Shown here piece by piece: positions 45,921 to 54,841 of a DNA stretch of 64,000 nt. Under the pieces are notes generated by a model, which worked only from the letters and a program-made list of their open reading frames with translations, ran no database searches and was not told the DNA's origin. The stretch is from WHSW01 sp963846165 (GTDB taxonomy: Bacteria > Actinomycetota > Thermoleophilia > Solirubrobacterales > 70-9): contig CAWJUU010000009.1 in assembly GCA_963846165.1 (NCBI GenBank), forward strand, positions 434,001 to 498,000. Direction: 5' to 3'. A program made the position numbers and the translations under genes. Position 1 is the first letter of the stretch, and each line of letters opens with the position of its first letter.

Positions 45921-47172
45921 GCAGCTCGAGGGCTCCCAGGCGGTGGCGCGTGCGGTGGCGAGGTGTCGGCCGGAGGTGATCTCCGCGTATCCAATCTCGC
46001 CGCAGACCCACATCGTGGAGGCGCTCTCCGACATGGTCCGCACCGGTGAGCTCGCGCCCTGCGAGTACATGATGGTCGAGTCCGAGTTCGCCGCGATGTC
46101 GGCGTGCATCGGGGCCTCCGCGACCGGCGCGCGCTCCTACACGGCGACCGCGAGCCAGGGGCTGCTGTACATGGCCGAGGCGCTGTACAACGCCTCCGGC
46201 CTCGGGCTGCCGATCGTGATGACGCTCGCCAACCGCGCGATCGGGGCGCCGATCAACATCTGGAACGACCACTCCGACTCGATGTCCCAGCGCGACTCGG
46301 GCTGGATCCAGCTCTACGCCGAGACCAACCAGGAGGCGGTCGACATGCACCTGCAGGCGTTCCGGCTGGCGGAGCGGCTCTCGCTGCCGGTGATGGTGTG
46401 CATGGACGGCTTCATCCTCACTCACGCCTACGAGGAGGTCGAGCTGCCCACGCAGGAGCAGGCCGACGCCTTCGTGCCTCCGTTCGAGCCTCGCCAGGTA
46501 CTCGATCCCGCCGCGCCCGTGACGATCGGGGCGATGGTCGGCCCGGAGGCGTTCACCGAGGTCAAGTACCTGATGCACGCGAAGCAGGTGCAGGCGCTCG
46601 ACGCGATCCCCGAGATCGCAACGGACTTCGAGCAGATCTTCGGCCGCGAGTCGGGCGGCCTCGTGCGGAGCTACCGGACCGAGGACGCGGAGACGATCGT
46701 CGTGGCCCTGGGCTCGGTGCTGGGGACGATCGAGGACGTCGTCGACGAGCTGCGCGAGCAGGAGGTGAGCATCGGGGCCCTGGCGATCAAGTGCTTTCGC
46801 CCGTACCCCCTCGACGAGGTGCGCGCGGCGCTGAGCGACGCGCGGCGGGTCGTCGTGCTGGAGAAGGCGTTCGCAGTCGGCGCCGGCGGGATCGTCGGGC
46901 AGAACGTGCGCCTCGCCCTCTCCGGCCTCGAGCCCCGCGTTTACGACGTGGTCGCCGGGCTCGGCGGCCGGCCGATCACCAAGCACTCGCTGCACGCGCT
47001 GTTCGCCGACGCACTCGCCGACCGGCTCGAGTCCGGCCGTTTGCACTTCCTCGATCTCAAGCGCGATGTGGTCGAGCGCGAGCTCGCCCGCGCTGCGGGC
47101 GGCGGCCGTCCCGGGCCGCACGCCGAGAACATCCTCCGCGACCTCGGGATTGTCGGCGCGGGATCGCACTGA
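45913..47172 (+). CDS. porA: 2-oxoacid:ferredoxin oxidoreductase alpha subunit (PorA type)
   Basis: A 419-residue alpha subunit. AYPISPQTHIVEALSDMV binds the pyrimidine side of TPP, ESEFAAMSACIGASATGARS the next block, and SDSMSQRDSGWIQLYAETNQ is a PorA hallmark. The C-terminal domain contains ALAIKCFRPYPLDEVRAALS. It is the catalytic partner of the beta subunit in reversible, ferredoxin-linked decarboxylation of pyruvate or a related 2-oxoacid. The ATG at 45913 lies inside the end of the gamma gene. Confidence 0.9.
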   Translation: MLEQLEGSQAVARAVARCRPEVISAYPISPQTHIVEALSDMVRTGELAPCEYMMVESEFAAMSACIGASATGARSYTATASQGLLYMAEALYNASGLGLPIVMTLANRAIGAPINIWNDHSDSMSQRDSGWIQLYAETNQEAVDMHLQAFRLAERLSLPVMVCMDGFILTHAYEEVELPTQEQADAFVPPFEPRQVLDPAAPVTIGAMVGPEAFTEVKYLMHAKQVQALDAIPEIATDFEQIFGRESGGLVRSYRTEDAETIVVALGSVLGTIEDVVDELREQEVSIGALAIKCFRPYPLDEVRAALSDARRVVVLEKAFAVGAGGIVGQNVRLALSGLEPRVYDVVAGLGGRPITKHSLHALFADALADRLESGRLHFLDLKRDVVERELARAAGGGRPGPHAENILRDLGIVGAGSH

Positions 47173-47181
47173 GGCGACTGG

Positions 47182-48312
47182 ATGGCGGAGCAGCAGATCA
47201 AGGGCTACCAGGCGGGGACCTTCGTCGTCGGCAACCGCTTGCTCGACCCCGAGCAACGCTCGGTGCAGGCGCGCATGGAGCGCTCGAACACGCTGACCTC
47301 GGGTCACCGGGCGTGCCAGGGTTGCGGCGAGGCGCTCGGCGCGCGCTACACCCTCGACGCGGCGATGCGCGCGACGGACGGCAACCTGGTCGCCGCCAAC
47401 GCGACCGGCTGCCTCGAGGTGTTCTCGACCCCGTACCCGGAGTCGTCGTGGCAGCTGCCGTGGATCCACTCCCTGTTCGGCAACGCCCCGGCGGTCGCCA
47501 GCGGGATCGCCGCGGCGCTGCGGGCCAAGGGGCGCGAGGACGTGCGCGTGGTCGGCCAGGCCGGCGACGGCGGCACGGTCGACATCGGCTTCGCCTGCCT
47601 CTCGGGGATGTTCGAGCGCAATGACGACGTGCTCTTCGTCTGTTACGACAACGAGGCCTACATGAACACGGGAGTGCAACGCTCGGGCGCCACCCCGCCC
47701 GCCGCCCGCACCGCGAACACCAAGCCGGTGGGCCCGGAGCCGGGCAACGTCTTCGGCCAGGGCAAGAACGTGCCGATGATCGCGATGGCGCACGAGATCC
47801 CCTACGTGGCCACCGCGACGGTCGCCGAGCCCCGCGACCTCGAGGGCAAGGTGGAGCGGGCCATGAACATTCGCGGTGCCCGCTACATCCACGTCTTCGT
47901 CCCCTGCCCGCTCGGCTGGGGTGCGGCCTCGAAGGACACGATCAGGCTCGCGCGGCTGGTCAAGGAGACGGGGCTGTTTCCCGTGTTCGAGGCCGAGCAC
48001 GGCGACGTGGTCGCGGTCTCGAAGATCCGCAGGCGCGTACCGGTGGTCGAGTACCTGAAGCTCCAGCGCCGCTACGCCCACCTGTTCGGCGAGCACGGGC
48101 GGCCGGACGTGATCGAGCGCCTGCAGGCCGGTGCCGACCGCAACATCAGGCGCTTCGGCCTGCTCGGCGGCGCGGACGAGGGCGCCGACCTGCCGGGCGC
48201 CGCCACAGACCTCGCCGGCGAGCCCGCGGACGACGAGCTGCGCCCGGTCGACACCGAGGCCGAGAGCAACCTCATGCGCCTGCTCTCGGAGACCCACGGG
48301 AGCCCCCGCTGA
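47182..48312 (+). CDS. porB: 2-oxoacid:ferredoxin oxidoreductase beta subunit (PorB type)
   Basis: A 376-residue TPP-binding beta subunit. SGHRACQGCGEALGARYTLD gives two 4Fe-4S ligands (Cys45, Cys48), NATGCLEVFSTPYP a third; VVGQAGDGGTVDIGFACLSG and CYDNEAYMNTGVQRSGATPP form the TPP-Mg site. The YMNTGxQ.S.ATP stretch is typical of pyruvate-specific PorB. About 60 extra residues at the C-terminus are acidic. The stop overlaps the next ATG (TGATG). Confidence 0.9.
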   Translation: MAEQQIKGYQAGTFVVGNRLLDPEQRSVQARMERSNTLTSGHRACQGCGEALGARYTLDAAMRATDGNLVAANATGCLEVFSTPYPESSWQLPWIHSLFGNAPAVASGIAAALRAKGREDVRVVGQAGDGGTVDIGFACLSGMFERNDDVLFVCYDNEAYMNTGVQRSGATPPAARTANTKPVGPEPGNVFGQGKNVPMIAMAHEIPYVATATVAEPRDLEGKVERAMNIRGARYIHVFVPCPLGWGAASKDTIRLARLVKETGLFPVFEAEHGDVVAVSKIRRRVPVVEYLKLQRRYAHLFGEHGRPDVIERLQAGADRNIRRFGLLGGADEGADLPGAATDLAGEPADDELRPVDTEAESNLMRLLSETHGSPR

Positions 48313-49952
48313 TGGCCGAGGGCAAGCCGTACGCGATCACGCTCGACGTCGGCTCCAGCCTGGCCAACAAGACCGGCAGCTGGCGCACCGAGCGCGCCGT
48401 CTACACCGACCGGCTGCCACCCTGCAACCACGCCTGTCCCGCCGGCGAGAACATCCAGCAGTGGCTCTACGACGCCGAGGAGGGCGGCGACGGCTACGAG
48501 CGCGCCTGGCGCGAGATCATGAAGGACAACCCGTTCCCGGCCGTGATGGGACGCGTCTGCTACCACCCCTGCGAGAGCTCCTGCAACCGCGGTCAGCTCG
48601 ATGAGGCGGTGGGCATCAACTCGGTCGAGCGCTTCATCGGCGACGAGGCGATCCAGCGGGGCTGGCGGATCGAGCTCGAGGCCGAGCCCTCCGGCAAGCG
48701 GGTGCTCGTCGTCGGCGCCGGCCCATCGGGTCTCGCGGCCGCCTACTTCCTGGCGCGGCTCGGGCATTCGGTGACGATCCGCGAGGCGGGCCCGATGAGC
48801 GGCGGGATGATGCGCTTCGGGATCCCCACCTACCGGCTGCCGCGCGAGATCCTCGACGCCGAGGTGAAGCGGATCCTCGACCTCGGTGTCGAGCTCGAGC
48901 TCGACAGCAAGGTCACCGACCTGGCGGCTGCGACCGACGAGGGCGGCTTCGACGCGGCCTTCCTCGCGGTCGGGGCCCAGATCGGCAAGCGCGCGTACAT
49001 CCCAGCCGGAAGCGCGGCCCGCGTGCTCGACGCGGTCTCGATGCTGCACGGCGTCGAGGAGGGCGAGAAGCCGCTGCTCGGCCGCCGGGTCGCCGTCTAC
49101 GGCGGCGGCGACACGGCCATGGACGCGGCGCGGACCGCGAAGCGGCTCGGTGCCTCCGAAGCCGTGGTCGTCTACAGGCGCACGCGCGAGGCGATGCCCG
49201 CGCACGAGGTCGAGGTGCAGGAGGCCGAGGAGGAGGGCATCCTGATGCGCTGGCTGCAGACGATCAAGCGCGCCGACGAGGGCAAGCTCGTGCTCGAGCG
49301 GATGGAGCTCGACGGGACCGGGTTCCCCCAGCCCACCGGCGAGCTCGACGAGCTCGAGGCCGACGCCCTGGTGCTCGCGCTGGGCCAGGAGTGCGACCTG
49401 TCGCTGGTCGAAGGCGTGCCCGGGATCGAGGTGGACGACGGCGTCGTCAGCGTGGGCCCGAACCTGATGACGGGCCGGCCGGGCGTGTTCGCCGGCGGCG
49501 ACATGGTCCCGGCCGAGCGCTCGGTCACGGTGGCGATCGGTCACGGCAAGCGTGCCGCACGCGAGATCGATGGTTGGCTCGCCGGCCGGGCATACGAACC
49601 GCCGCCAAAGCACGAGCTCGCGACCTTCGACGGCCTCAACACCTGGTATTACGCCGACGCGCCGCGGACGCACCGCCCCCGGCTCGAAGCGGTCCGCCGC
49701 CAGAGCACGTTCGACGAGGTGGTCCAAGGCTTCGACGAGTCGAACGCGCTGTACGAGGCGCGCCGCTGCATGTCGTGCGGCAACTGCTTCAGCTGCGACA
49801 ACTGCTACGGCGTCTGCCCCGACAACGCCGTGCTCAAGCTAGGTGAGCCAGGCGAGCGGTACGCGATCGATTACGACTTCTGCAAGGGCTGTGGCCTCTG
49901 CGTGGCCGAGTGCCCAAGCGGCGCGATCGAGATGGTGCCGGAGCTGATCTGA
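48312..49952 (+). CDS. GltD-like NAD(P)-linked FeS flavoprotein with C-terminal ferredoxin domain (Por delta fusion)
   Basis: A 546-residue protein. Residues about 35-100 carry N-terminal 4Fe-4S cysteines (PPCNHACPAGENIQQW; GRVCYHPCESSCNRGQ). VLVVGAGPSGLAAAYFLARL is the FAD motif and VAVYGGGDTAMDAARTAKRL the NAD(P)H motif, as in glutamate synthase small subunits. The C-terminus has two ferredoxin clusters, CMSCGNCFSCDNCYGVCPDN and CKGCGLCVAECPSGAI, equal to a PorD delta subunit. It probably joins the oxidoreductase to NAD(P)H. The start overlaps porB and the stop overlaps the ABC gene (both TGATG). Confidence 0.88.
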   Translation: MAEGKPYAITLDVGSSLANKTGSWRTERAVYTDRLPPCNHACPAGENIQQWLYDAEEGGDGYERAWREIMKDNPFPAVMGRVCYHPCESSCNRGQLDEAVGINSVERFIGDEAIQRGWRIELEAEPSGKRVLVVGAGPSGLAAAYFLARLGHSVTIREAGPMSGGMMRFGIPTYRLPREILDAEVKRILDLGVELELDSKVTDLAAATDEGGFDAAFLAVGAQIGKRAYIPAGSAARVLDAVSMLHGVEEGEKPLLGRRVAVYGGGDTAMDAARTAKRLGASEAVVVYRRTREAMPAHEVEVQEAEEEGILMRWLQTIKRADEGKLVLERMELDGTGFPQPTGELDELEADALVLALGQECDLSLVEGVPGIEVDDGVVSVGPNLMTGRPGVFAGGDMVPAERSVTVAIGHGKRAAREIDGWLAGRAYEPPPKHELATFDGLNTWYYADAPRTHRPRLEAVRRQSTFDEVVQGFDESNALYEARRCMSCGNCFSCDNCYGVCPDNAVLKLGEPGERYAIDYDFCKGCGLCVAECPSGAIEMVPELI

Positions 49953-50725
49953 TGGAGGAGGTCGCGACGTCCGCCGCGGCCCGCCACGACGGCAAGCCGG
50001 GCGCCTCCCCCGCGGTCACCGGGCATCAGCTGGCCAAGCGGTACGGCGACGGGCCGACAGCGGTCGACGCCCTGCGGGGCGTCTCGGTCGAGTTCTCGCC
50101 TGGCAGCCTGACCGCGATCATGGGGCCCTCGGGGTCGGGGAAGTCGACGCTGCTCCACATCCTCGCGGGCCTCGAGCAACCCACCTCGGGATGGGTCGAG
50201 CTCGCCGGCACGCGCCTCGACGACCTCTCCGACCGCGAGCTGACCCTGCTCCGTCGGCGCGAGGTCGGCTTCGTGTTCCAGCGCTACAACCTGCTCGCGG
50301 TCCTGACCGCGGAGGAGAACGTCACCCTCCCGGTAACGATCGGCGGCGGTGAGGTCGACGCCTCGTGGCTGGACACCCTGTTCGAGACCACCGGTCTCCA
50401 GGACCGGCGCGACCATCGGCCGCCGGAGATGTCAGGCGGCGAGCAGCAGCGCGTTGCGGTTGCGCGGGCCCTGATCACGCGGCCCGCGGTCGTCTTCGCC
50501 GACGAGCCCACTGGCAACCTCGACTCGTCGGCCGGCCAGGAGATCCTCGGGCTGCTTCGGCGCGCCGTCGGCGAGTTCGGCCAGACGATCGTCATGGTCA
50601 CCCATGACGCGTTCGCCGCCGCCACCGCGGACCGCCTGCTCTTTCTCGTCGACGGACAGGTCGTCGACGACCAGGACGAGCCCACGGTCGAGGGGATCCT
50701 CGACCGGCTCAAGGCGTTTCAGTGA
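49952..50725 (+). CDS. ABC transporter ATP-binding protein (MacB/LolD type)
   Basis: A 257-residue ATPase. IMGPSGSGKSTLLHILAGLE is Walker A, FVFQRYNLLAVLTAEENV the Q loop, MSGGEQQRVAVARALITRP the signature and VVFADEPTGNLDSSAG Walker B. The FQxYNLLxxLTAxENV and ADEPTGNLDS features mark the lipoprotein/macrolide exporter class. The start overlaps the FeS flavoprotein gene, and its stop overlaps the permease (GTGA), so the pair is co-translated. Confidence 0.93.
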   Translation: MEEVATSAAARHDGKPGASPAVTGHQLAKRYGDGPTAVDALRGVSVEFSPGSLTAIMGPSGSGKSTLLHILAGLEQPTSGWVELAGTRLDDLSDRELTLLRRREVGFVFQRYNLLAVLTAEENVTLPVTIGGGEVDASWLDTLFETTGLQDRRDHRPPEMSGGEQQRVAVARALITRPAVVFADEPTGNLDSSAGQEILGLLRRAVGEFGQTIVMVTHDAFAAATADRLLFLVDGQVVDDQDEPTVEGILDRLKAFQ

Positions 50726-53283
50726 GCAAGCTCTCGCTGCGCGGACTCGCGGCGCGCAAGCTCCGCACCGCGCTGACCGCGGTCGCGGTCCTGCTCGGCG
50801 TCGCGATGATCGCCGGCACCTACATCGAGACGGACCAGATCCGCCGCGCGTTCGACGACATCACCTCGGACTCGGTGGCAAAGCTCGACGTGGTCGTCAG
50901 CCGGGACGAGGAGTTCACCGCGAGCTTCGGATCCGACCTGCCGACGATCAGCGCCGACCTGCTGGGGACAGTGCGGACGGTGGACGGCGTCGAGGCGGCC
51001 GAACCCGAGCTGGCGGCGCTCGGGAACATCGTCGTCGACGGCAAGGTGGTCGAGACGTTCGGCGCTCCCGGCCTCGTGATCGCGGACTCCCAGCCCCGCT
51101 TCGACCCGGCCGAGACGGTCGCCGGGCGCGATCCGGTGCGGGCGGGCGAGGTCACGATCCTGCAGCAGAACGCCGAGGACCAGGGGGTCCAGATCGGCGA
51201 CGAGATCGGGGTGGTGACCCGCCACGGGACCCGGCCGGTGACCGTGGTGGGCGTCTTCGCGATTGGAGAGGGCGGCTCGGCCTTCGGCGGCGCGACCGCG
51301 ATCGTGATGACCCGCTCGGAGGTGGAGAGGTTGTTCGACCTGGAGGGGCGGGCCTCGTCGATCAGCGTCATCGCCGACGAGGGCACCGACCCGACCGCCC
51401 TCGCGCGGCACCTCGACGCGGTCCTGCCGGACTCGGCCCGCGCCCAGACGGCGACCGAGAGCGCCGACGAGGACGCGGCGGAGATCAACGATCAGATCGG
51501 GTCGTTCCTGACCCCTGCGCTGCTCGCGCTGGCGGGCGCCTCGGTGCTGGTCGGCGCCTTCATCATCTTCAACACGTTCTCGATCACCGTCGCCCAGCGG
51601 ATGCGCGAGTTCGCGATGCTGCGCGCGCTCGGCGCCACCCGAGCCCAGATCCTCGGAGTCGTCGCGGCCGAGGCGCTGGCCTCGGGGCTCATCGCCTCGG
51701 TGCTCGGGATCGCGCTCGGGATCGGCGTCGCGAAGGGGCTCAACGGCCTGTTCGACGCGGTTGGCTTCGGCATCCCGCGGTCGGGTCTGATCCTCGCGCC
51801 GAGGACGGTGGCGATCGCGCTGGCGGTCGGGGTGGGAGTGACCCTGATCTCCGCCATGGTTCCCGCCGTCCGGGCAACGAGGGTCTCGCCGGTCGCGGCG
51901 ATGGCGGGCGTCGCCGAGCGACCCTCGAGGCGGGCCCGGCGAGCGAGCGGGATCGCAGCCGGCCTGTTCGGGCTCGTCGGAGCGGCACTGGCAGCGCAGG
52001 GGCTGTTCGGGTCGGGGCCGGCCGCCGGCAAGCTCGGGGCGGTCGCCGGCGGCGCCGTGCTGATGTTCATCGCGATCGCGCTCTCGGCCCGCTACCTCGT
52101 TCGCCCGCTGGCGAGCGTGATCGGTTACCCGATCGAGCGCGCCTTCCACACGACCGGCAGGCTCGCGCGCGAGAACGCGGAGCGCAATCCGTCCCGCACG
52201 GCCGTCACCTCGGCCGCTCTCATGGTCGGACTCGGGCTGGTCGTATTCGTCGCGGTGTTCGCGGCCGGGCTGAAGTCGAGCATCGCCGGCCAGATCGAGG
52301 AGCTCGTGCGGGCCGACGTCTTCGTCTTCGGCCAGGGGTTCCAGCCGCTATCGCCCAAGGCCGGCGACGCGATCGCGGGGGTCGCCGGGGTGGAAGCGAC
52401 GGTCCCCCAGCTCTTCGATCAGCTCGAGGTCAACGGCGAGAGCTCGAACGCCGCCTACGACATCCTGATCGGCGTCGACCCCGGTCAGCTGACCGAGGTG
52501 TACACGTTCGAATGGCTGGAGGGCGACGACGCGCTGGTCGCGGGCCTCGGCCCGGGCGAAGCCCTGATCGAGGAGCAGTTCGCCAAAGCACACGACGTCG
52601 GGGTCGGCGACCTCTACGACGTCACTACTCCCAGCGGCGGAACCGGGACGCTCACCGCGGTCGGGATCTACCGCGACCCGACGATCCTCCAGGGCTCGAT
52701 CGCGAGCGTCGACACGCTCGCCGCGGTCTCCCCGGTTCGGGATCCGATCGGCTTCCTGGTGGCGATCGACGAGGCAGCAGACGCGGCGACCGTGGAGGCC
52801 GCGATCGAGGAGGCCCTGAAGCCGTTCCCGACCGCCGAGGTGAACAACAAGGCGGAGTATGAGGAGACACTGTCCGCCCAGCTCGATCAGATCGTCTACC
52901 TGCTGTACGCGCTGCTCGCGATGAGCGTCGTCATCTCGCTGTTCGGGATCGCCAACAGCCTCTTCCTCTCGATCCACGAGCGCACCGGCGAGCTGGGCGT
53001 GCTGCGCGCAATCGGGACGACCAGGGGTCAGATCCGGCGCATGATCCGCTACGAGAGCGTGATCACGGCCGTCATCGGCGGCGTCCTCGGGATCGCGATC
53101 GGGATCCTCTTCGCCTGGCTGCTGATCCGCTCCCTCTCGGAGTTCGACCTGCAGCTCAGCCTGCCGGTCGGCCAGCTGGCCGCCTTCCTGGTGCTCGCGG
53201 TGCTGGTCGGCGTGGTCGGCGCGATCGCCCCGGCCCGCCGCGCCTCGCGCGTCGACGTGCTCGAGGCAATCGAGCACGAGTGA
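50722..53283 (+). CDS. FtsX-family ABC transporter permease
   Basis: An 853-residue permease with two FtsX/MacB halves. The first has a membrane anchor (LTAVAVLLGVAMIAGTYIET), an extracytoplasmic MacB_PCD domain and three helices including QRMREFAMLRALGATRAQIL. The second repeats this with SLFLSIHERTGELGVLRAIG and three last helices ending ARRASRVDVLEAIEHE. Such duplicated permeases are usual in actinobacteria. The substrate (lipid, lipoprotein or drug) is not known. It is the last gene of the operon. Confidence 0.92.
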   Translation: MSKLSLRGLAARKLRTALTAVAVLLGVAMIAGTYIETDQIRRAFDDITSDSVAKLDVVVSRDEEFTASFGSDLPTISADLLGTVRTVDGVEAAEPELAALGNIVVDGKVVETFGAPGLVIADSQPRFDPAETVAGRDPVRAGEVTILQQNAEDQGVQIGDEIGVVTRHGTRPVTVVGVFAIGEGGSAFGGATAIVMTRSEVERLFDLEGRASSISVIADEGTDPTALARHLDAVLPDSARAQTATESADEDAAEINDQIGSFLTPALLALAGASVLVGAFIIFNTFSITVAQRMREFAMLRALGATRAQILGVVAAEALASGLIASVLGIALGIGVAKGLNGLFDAVGFGIPRSGLILAPRTVAIALAVGVGVTLISAMVPAVRATRVSPVAAMAGVAERPSRRARRASGIAAGLFGLVGAALAAQGLFGSGPAAGKLGAVAGGAVLMFIAIALSARYLVRPLASVIGYPIERAFHTTGRLARENAERNPSRTAVTSAALMVGLGLVVFVAVFAAGLKSSIAGQIEELVRADVFVFGQGFQPLSPKAGDAIAGVAGVEATVPQLFDQLEVNGESSNAAYDILIGVDPGQLTEVYTFEWLEGDDALVAGLGPGEALIEEQFAKAHDVGVGDLYDVTTPSGGTGTLTAVGIYRDPTILQGSIASVDTLAAVSPVRDPIGFLVAIDEAADAATVEAAIEEALKPFPTAEVNNKAEYEETLSAQLDQIVYLLYALLAMSVVISLFGIANSLFLSIHERTGELGVLRAIGTTRGQIRRMIRYESVITAVIGGVLGIAIGILFAWLLIRSLSEFDLQLSLPVGQLAAFLVLAVLVGVVGAIAPARRASRVDVLEAIEHE

Positions 53284-53295
53284 GCCGGCTGAGGC

Positions 53296-54024
53296 TCAGA
53301 CGCCCAGGGCAGAGCTGAGGGCGAACATGCCCGCCGCCCCGGCGGCGAAGCCGGCGGCCGTCGCCAGCCGCCCGCCGCGCAGCGCCTCGGGCAGCATCTC
53401 CACCGCGACCAGCGCGAGCATCGCCCCGGCGGCGAACGCGAACGAGAGCGGCAGGAGCGAGCTGACCTCGTCCACGGCGAGGTAGGCGATCGCCGCGCCG
53501 ACCGGCTGCGGCGCGCTGGTTCCGACCGCGGCCCAGAACTGCCGTGCGGGGCCGTATCCCGCCGCCTCCATCGGGATCGCCACGCTCGTTCCCTCCGGGA
53601 TGTTCTGCACCGCGATCGCGACCACGATGAAGGTCGCCAACCCCTCGACGGTCGAGGCGTACGCCGTCCCGAGCGCCAACCCCTCGGGGAGGCTGTGCAC
53701 GAAAAGGACGGCGAAGACGAGCAGCGACGCACGCTGCGCCCGCAGGGCGTCGGCCTTGCCCTCGGGCACGAGGACTCGCCGAGCCCCGACGAGAAAGAGG
53801 ACCCCGACGAGCACGCCGGCCGCGACCGTGCCCACGCTCGCGTCGTCGAGCGCCGGCTCCAGTAAGCCGGCTACGGCTGCCACGGCCATCACGCCCCCCG
53901 CGAGGCCGAGCAGGGCTGGCCGCAGGCGCTCGGCGCGGGAGCCGAGGAGGAAGACCGGGATGGCGCCCACGCCGGTCGCGAACGCCGTTCCCGTGGCAAT
54001 CAGGACGAGCTCGAGCACCCCCAC
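53296..54024 (-). CDS. ZIP-family metal transporter
   Basis: A 242-residue protein with eight predicted helices. VFAVLFVHSLPEGLALGTAY has the H(S)xPEG metal-site motif of helix 4 and AIAVQNIPEGTSVAIPMEAA the NIPEG motif of helix 5. Members carry Zn2+, Fe2+ or Mn2+ into the cytosol. It is divergent from a LuxR-type regulator across a regulon motif 32 bases from its start. Confidence 0.9.
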   Translation of the reverse strand: MGVLELVLIATGTAFATGVGAIPVFLLGSRAERLRPALLGLAGGVMAVAAVAGLLEPALDDASVGTVAAGVLVGVLFLVGARRVLVPEGKADALRAQRASLLVFAVLFVHSLPEGLALGTAYASTVEGLATFIVVAIAVQNIPEGTSVAIPMEAAGYGPARQFWAAVGTSAPQPVGAAIAYLAVDEVSSLLPLSFAFAAGAMLALVAVEMLPEALRGGRLATAAGFAAGAAGMFALSSALGV

Positions 54025-54055
54025 TTCCTATCGGGGCCGAGCGGACGGCGCCTCA

Positions 54056-54066
54056 GTGGTCGCCAC
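54056..54066. promoter_or_regulatory. Regulon motif GTRGNCGCYAC, site 4
   Basis: Exact match GTGGTCGCCAC, here a perfect inverted repeat GTGG-TCG-CCAC. It lies 32 bases from the ZIP start and 110 bases from the LuxR-type regulator, which could therefore be autoregulated. Confidence 0.5.
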
Positions 54067-54175
54067 GTAGGCGATCGGGGGCTCCGTACCGATGCCCGGG
54101 CGCGCGGCGTGGTGGGATCTTGGGACGATGATGTGCACGACCGAGCGGGGCGCGATCGATGGCTAAGGTTGCGGC

Positions 54176-54841
54176 GTGAGCGACGAGGCCGCAGCGGCGC
54201 CCGGTGACGGTGCGATCACGGTGGTCCTCGCCGACGACCACGAGCTCGTCCGTGACGGCATCCGCATGGTGCTCGAGGAAGAGCCCGACATCGAGGTGGT
54301 CGCGCAGGCCGGCGACGCGGAGACCGCGGCGCGCTACGTCCTCGGGCACAAGCCCACCATCCTCGTCCTCGACCTGAGCATGCCCGGGCCCCCGAGCCTC
54401 GAGCTGATGCCGAAGATCATGGAGTCATCGCCCGGCACGTCGGTGATCGTGCTGACGATGCAGAACGAGCCCGCGTTCGCGCGCACGGCGCTCCAGGCCG
54501 GCGCGAAGGGGTTCGTGATCAAGCAATCGGCGGCCCGAGAGCTTGTGACCGCCGTGCGGTCGGTGTCGGACGGACAGACCTACATCAACCCCAACCTCGG
54601 CGCCCGCCTCGCGGCGGAGCCGGACACGCCCGACGGGCCCCCGGACGACCTCACCCCGCGCGAGCTCGAGGTCCTCGGGCTCCTGGCCCTCGGATATATG
54701 AATCCCGAGATCGCTGATCAGCTGGTGCTCAGCGTCCGGACCGTCGAGACGCACCGAGCCAACATCCAGCGCAAGACCGGGCTTTCGACGCGCGCCGAGC
54801 TGATCGCCTACGCGATCGAGAACGACCTCGTCGAGCGTTAG
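54176..54841 (+). CDS. NarL/LuxR-family response regulator (DevR-like candidate)
   Basis: A 221-residue regulator. Receiver: ITVVLADDHELVRDGIRMVL (acidic pocket), KPTILVLDLSMPGPPS (phospho-Asp), VIVLTMQNEPAF and GAKGFVIKQSA (Thr and Lys). LuxR domain: LTPRELEVLGLLALGYMNPE and LSVRTVETHRANIQRKTGL. The GTG start is at 54176. No kinase is directly next to it; the nearest is the GAF kinase at 57968-59659, after three minus-strand genes. It is the best local candidate to bind the GTRGNCGCYAC motif (inference). Confidence 0.88.
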   Translation: MSDEAAAAPGDGAITVVLADDHELVRDGIRMVLEEEPDIEVVAQAGDAETAARYVLGHKPTILVLDLSMPGPPSLELMPKIMESSPGTSVIVLTMQNEPAFARTALQAGAKGFVIKQSAARELVTAVRSVSDGQTYINPNLGARLAAEPDTPDGPPDDLTPRELEVLGLLALGYMNPEIADQLVLSVRTVETHRANIQRKTGLSTRAELIAYAIENDLVER

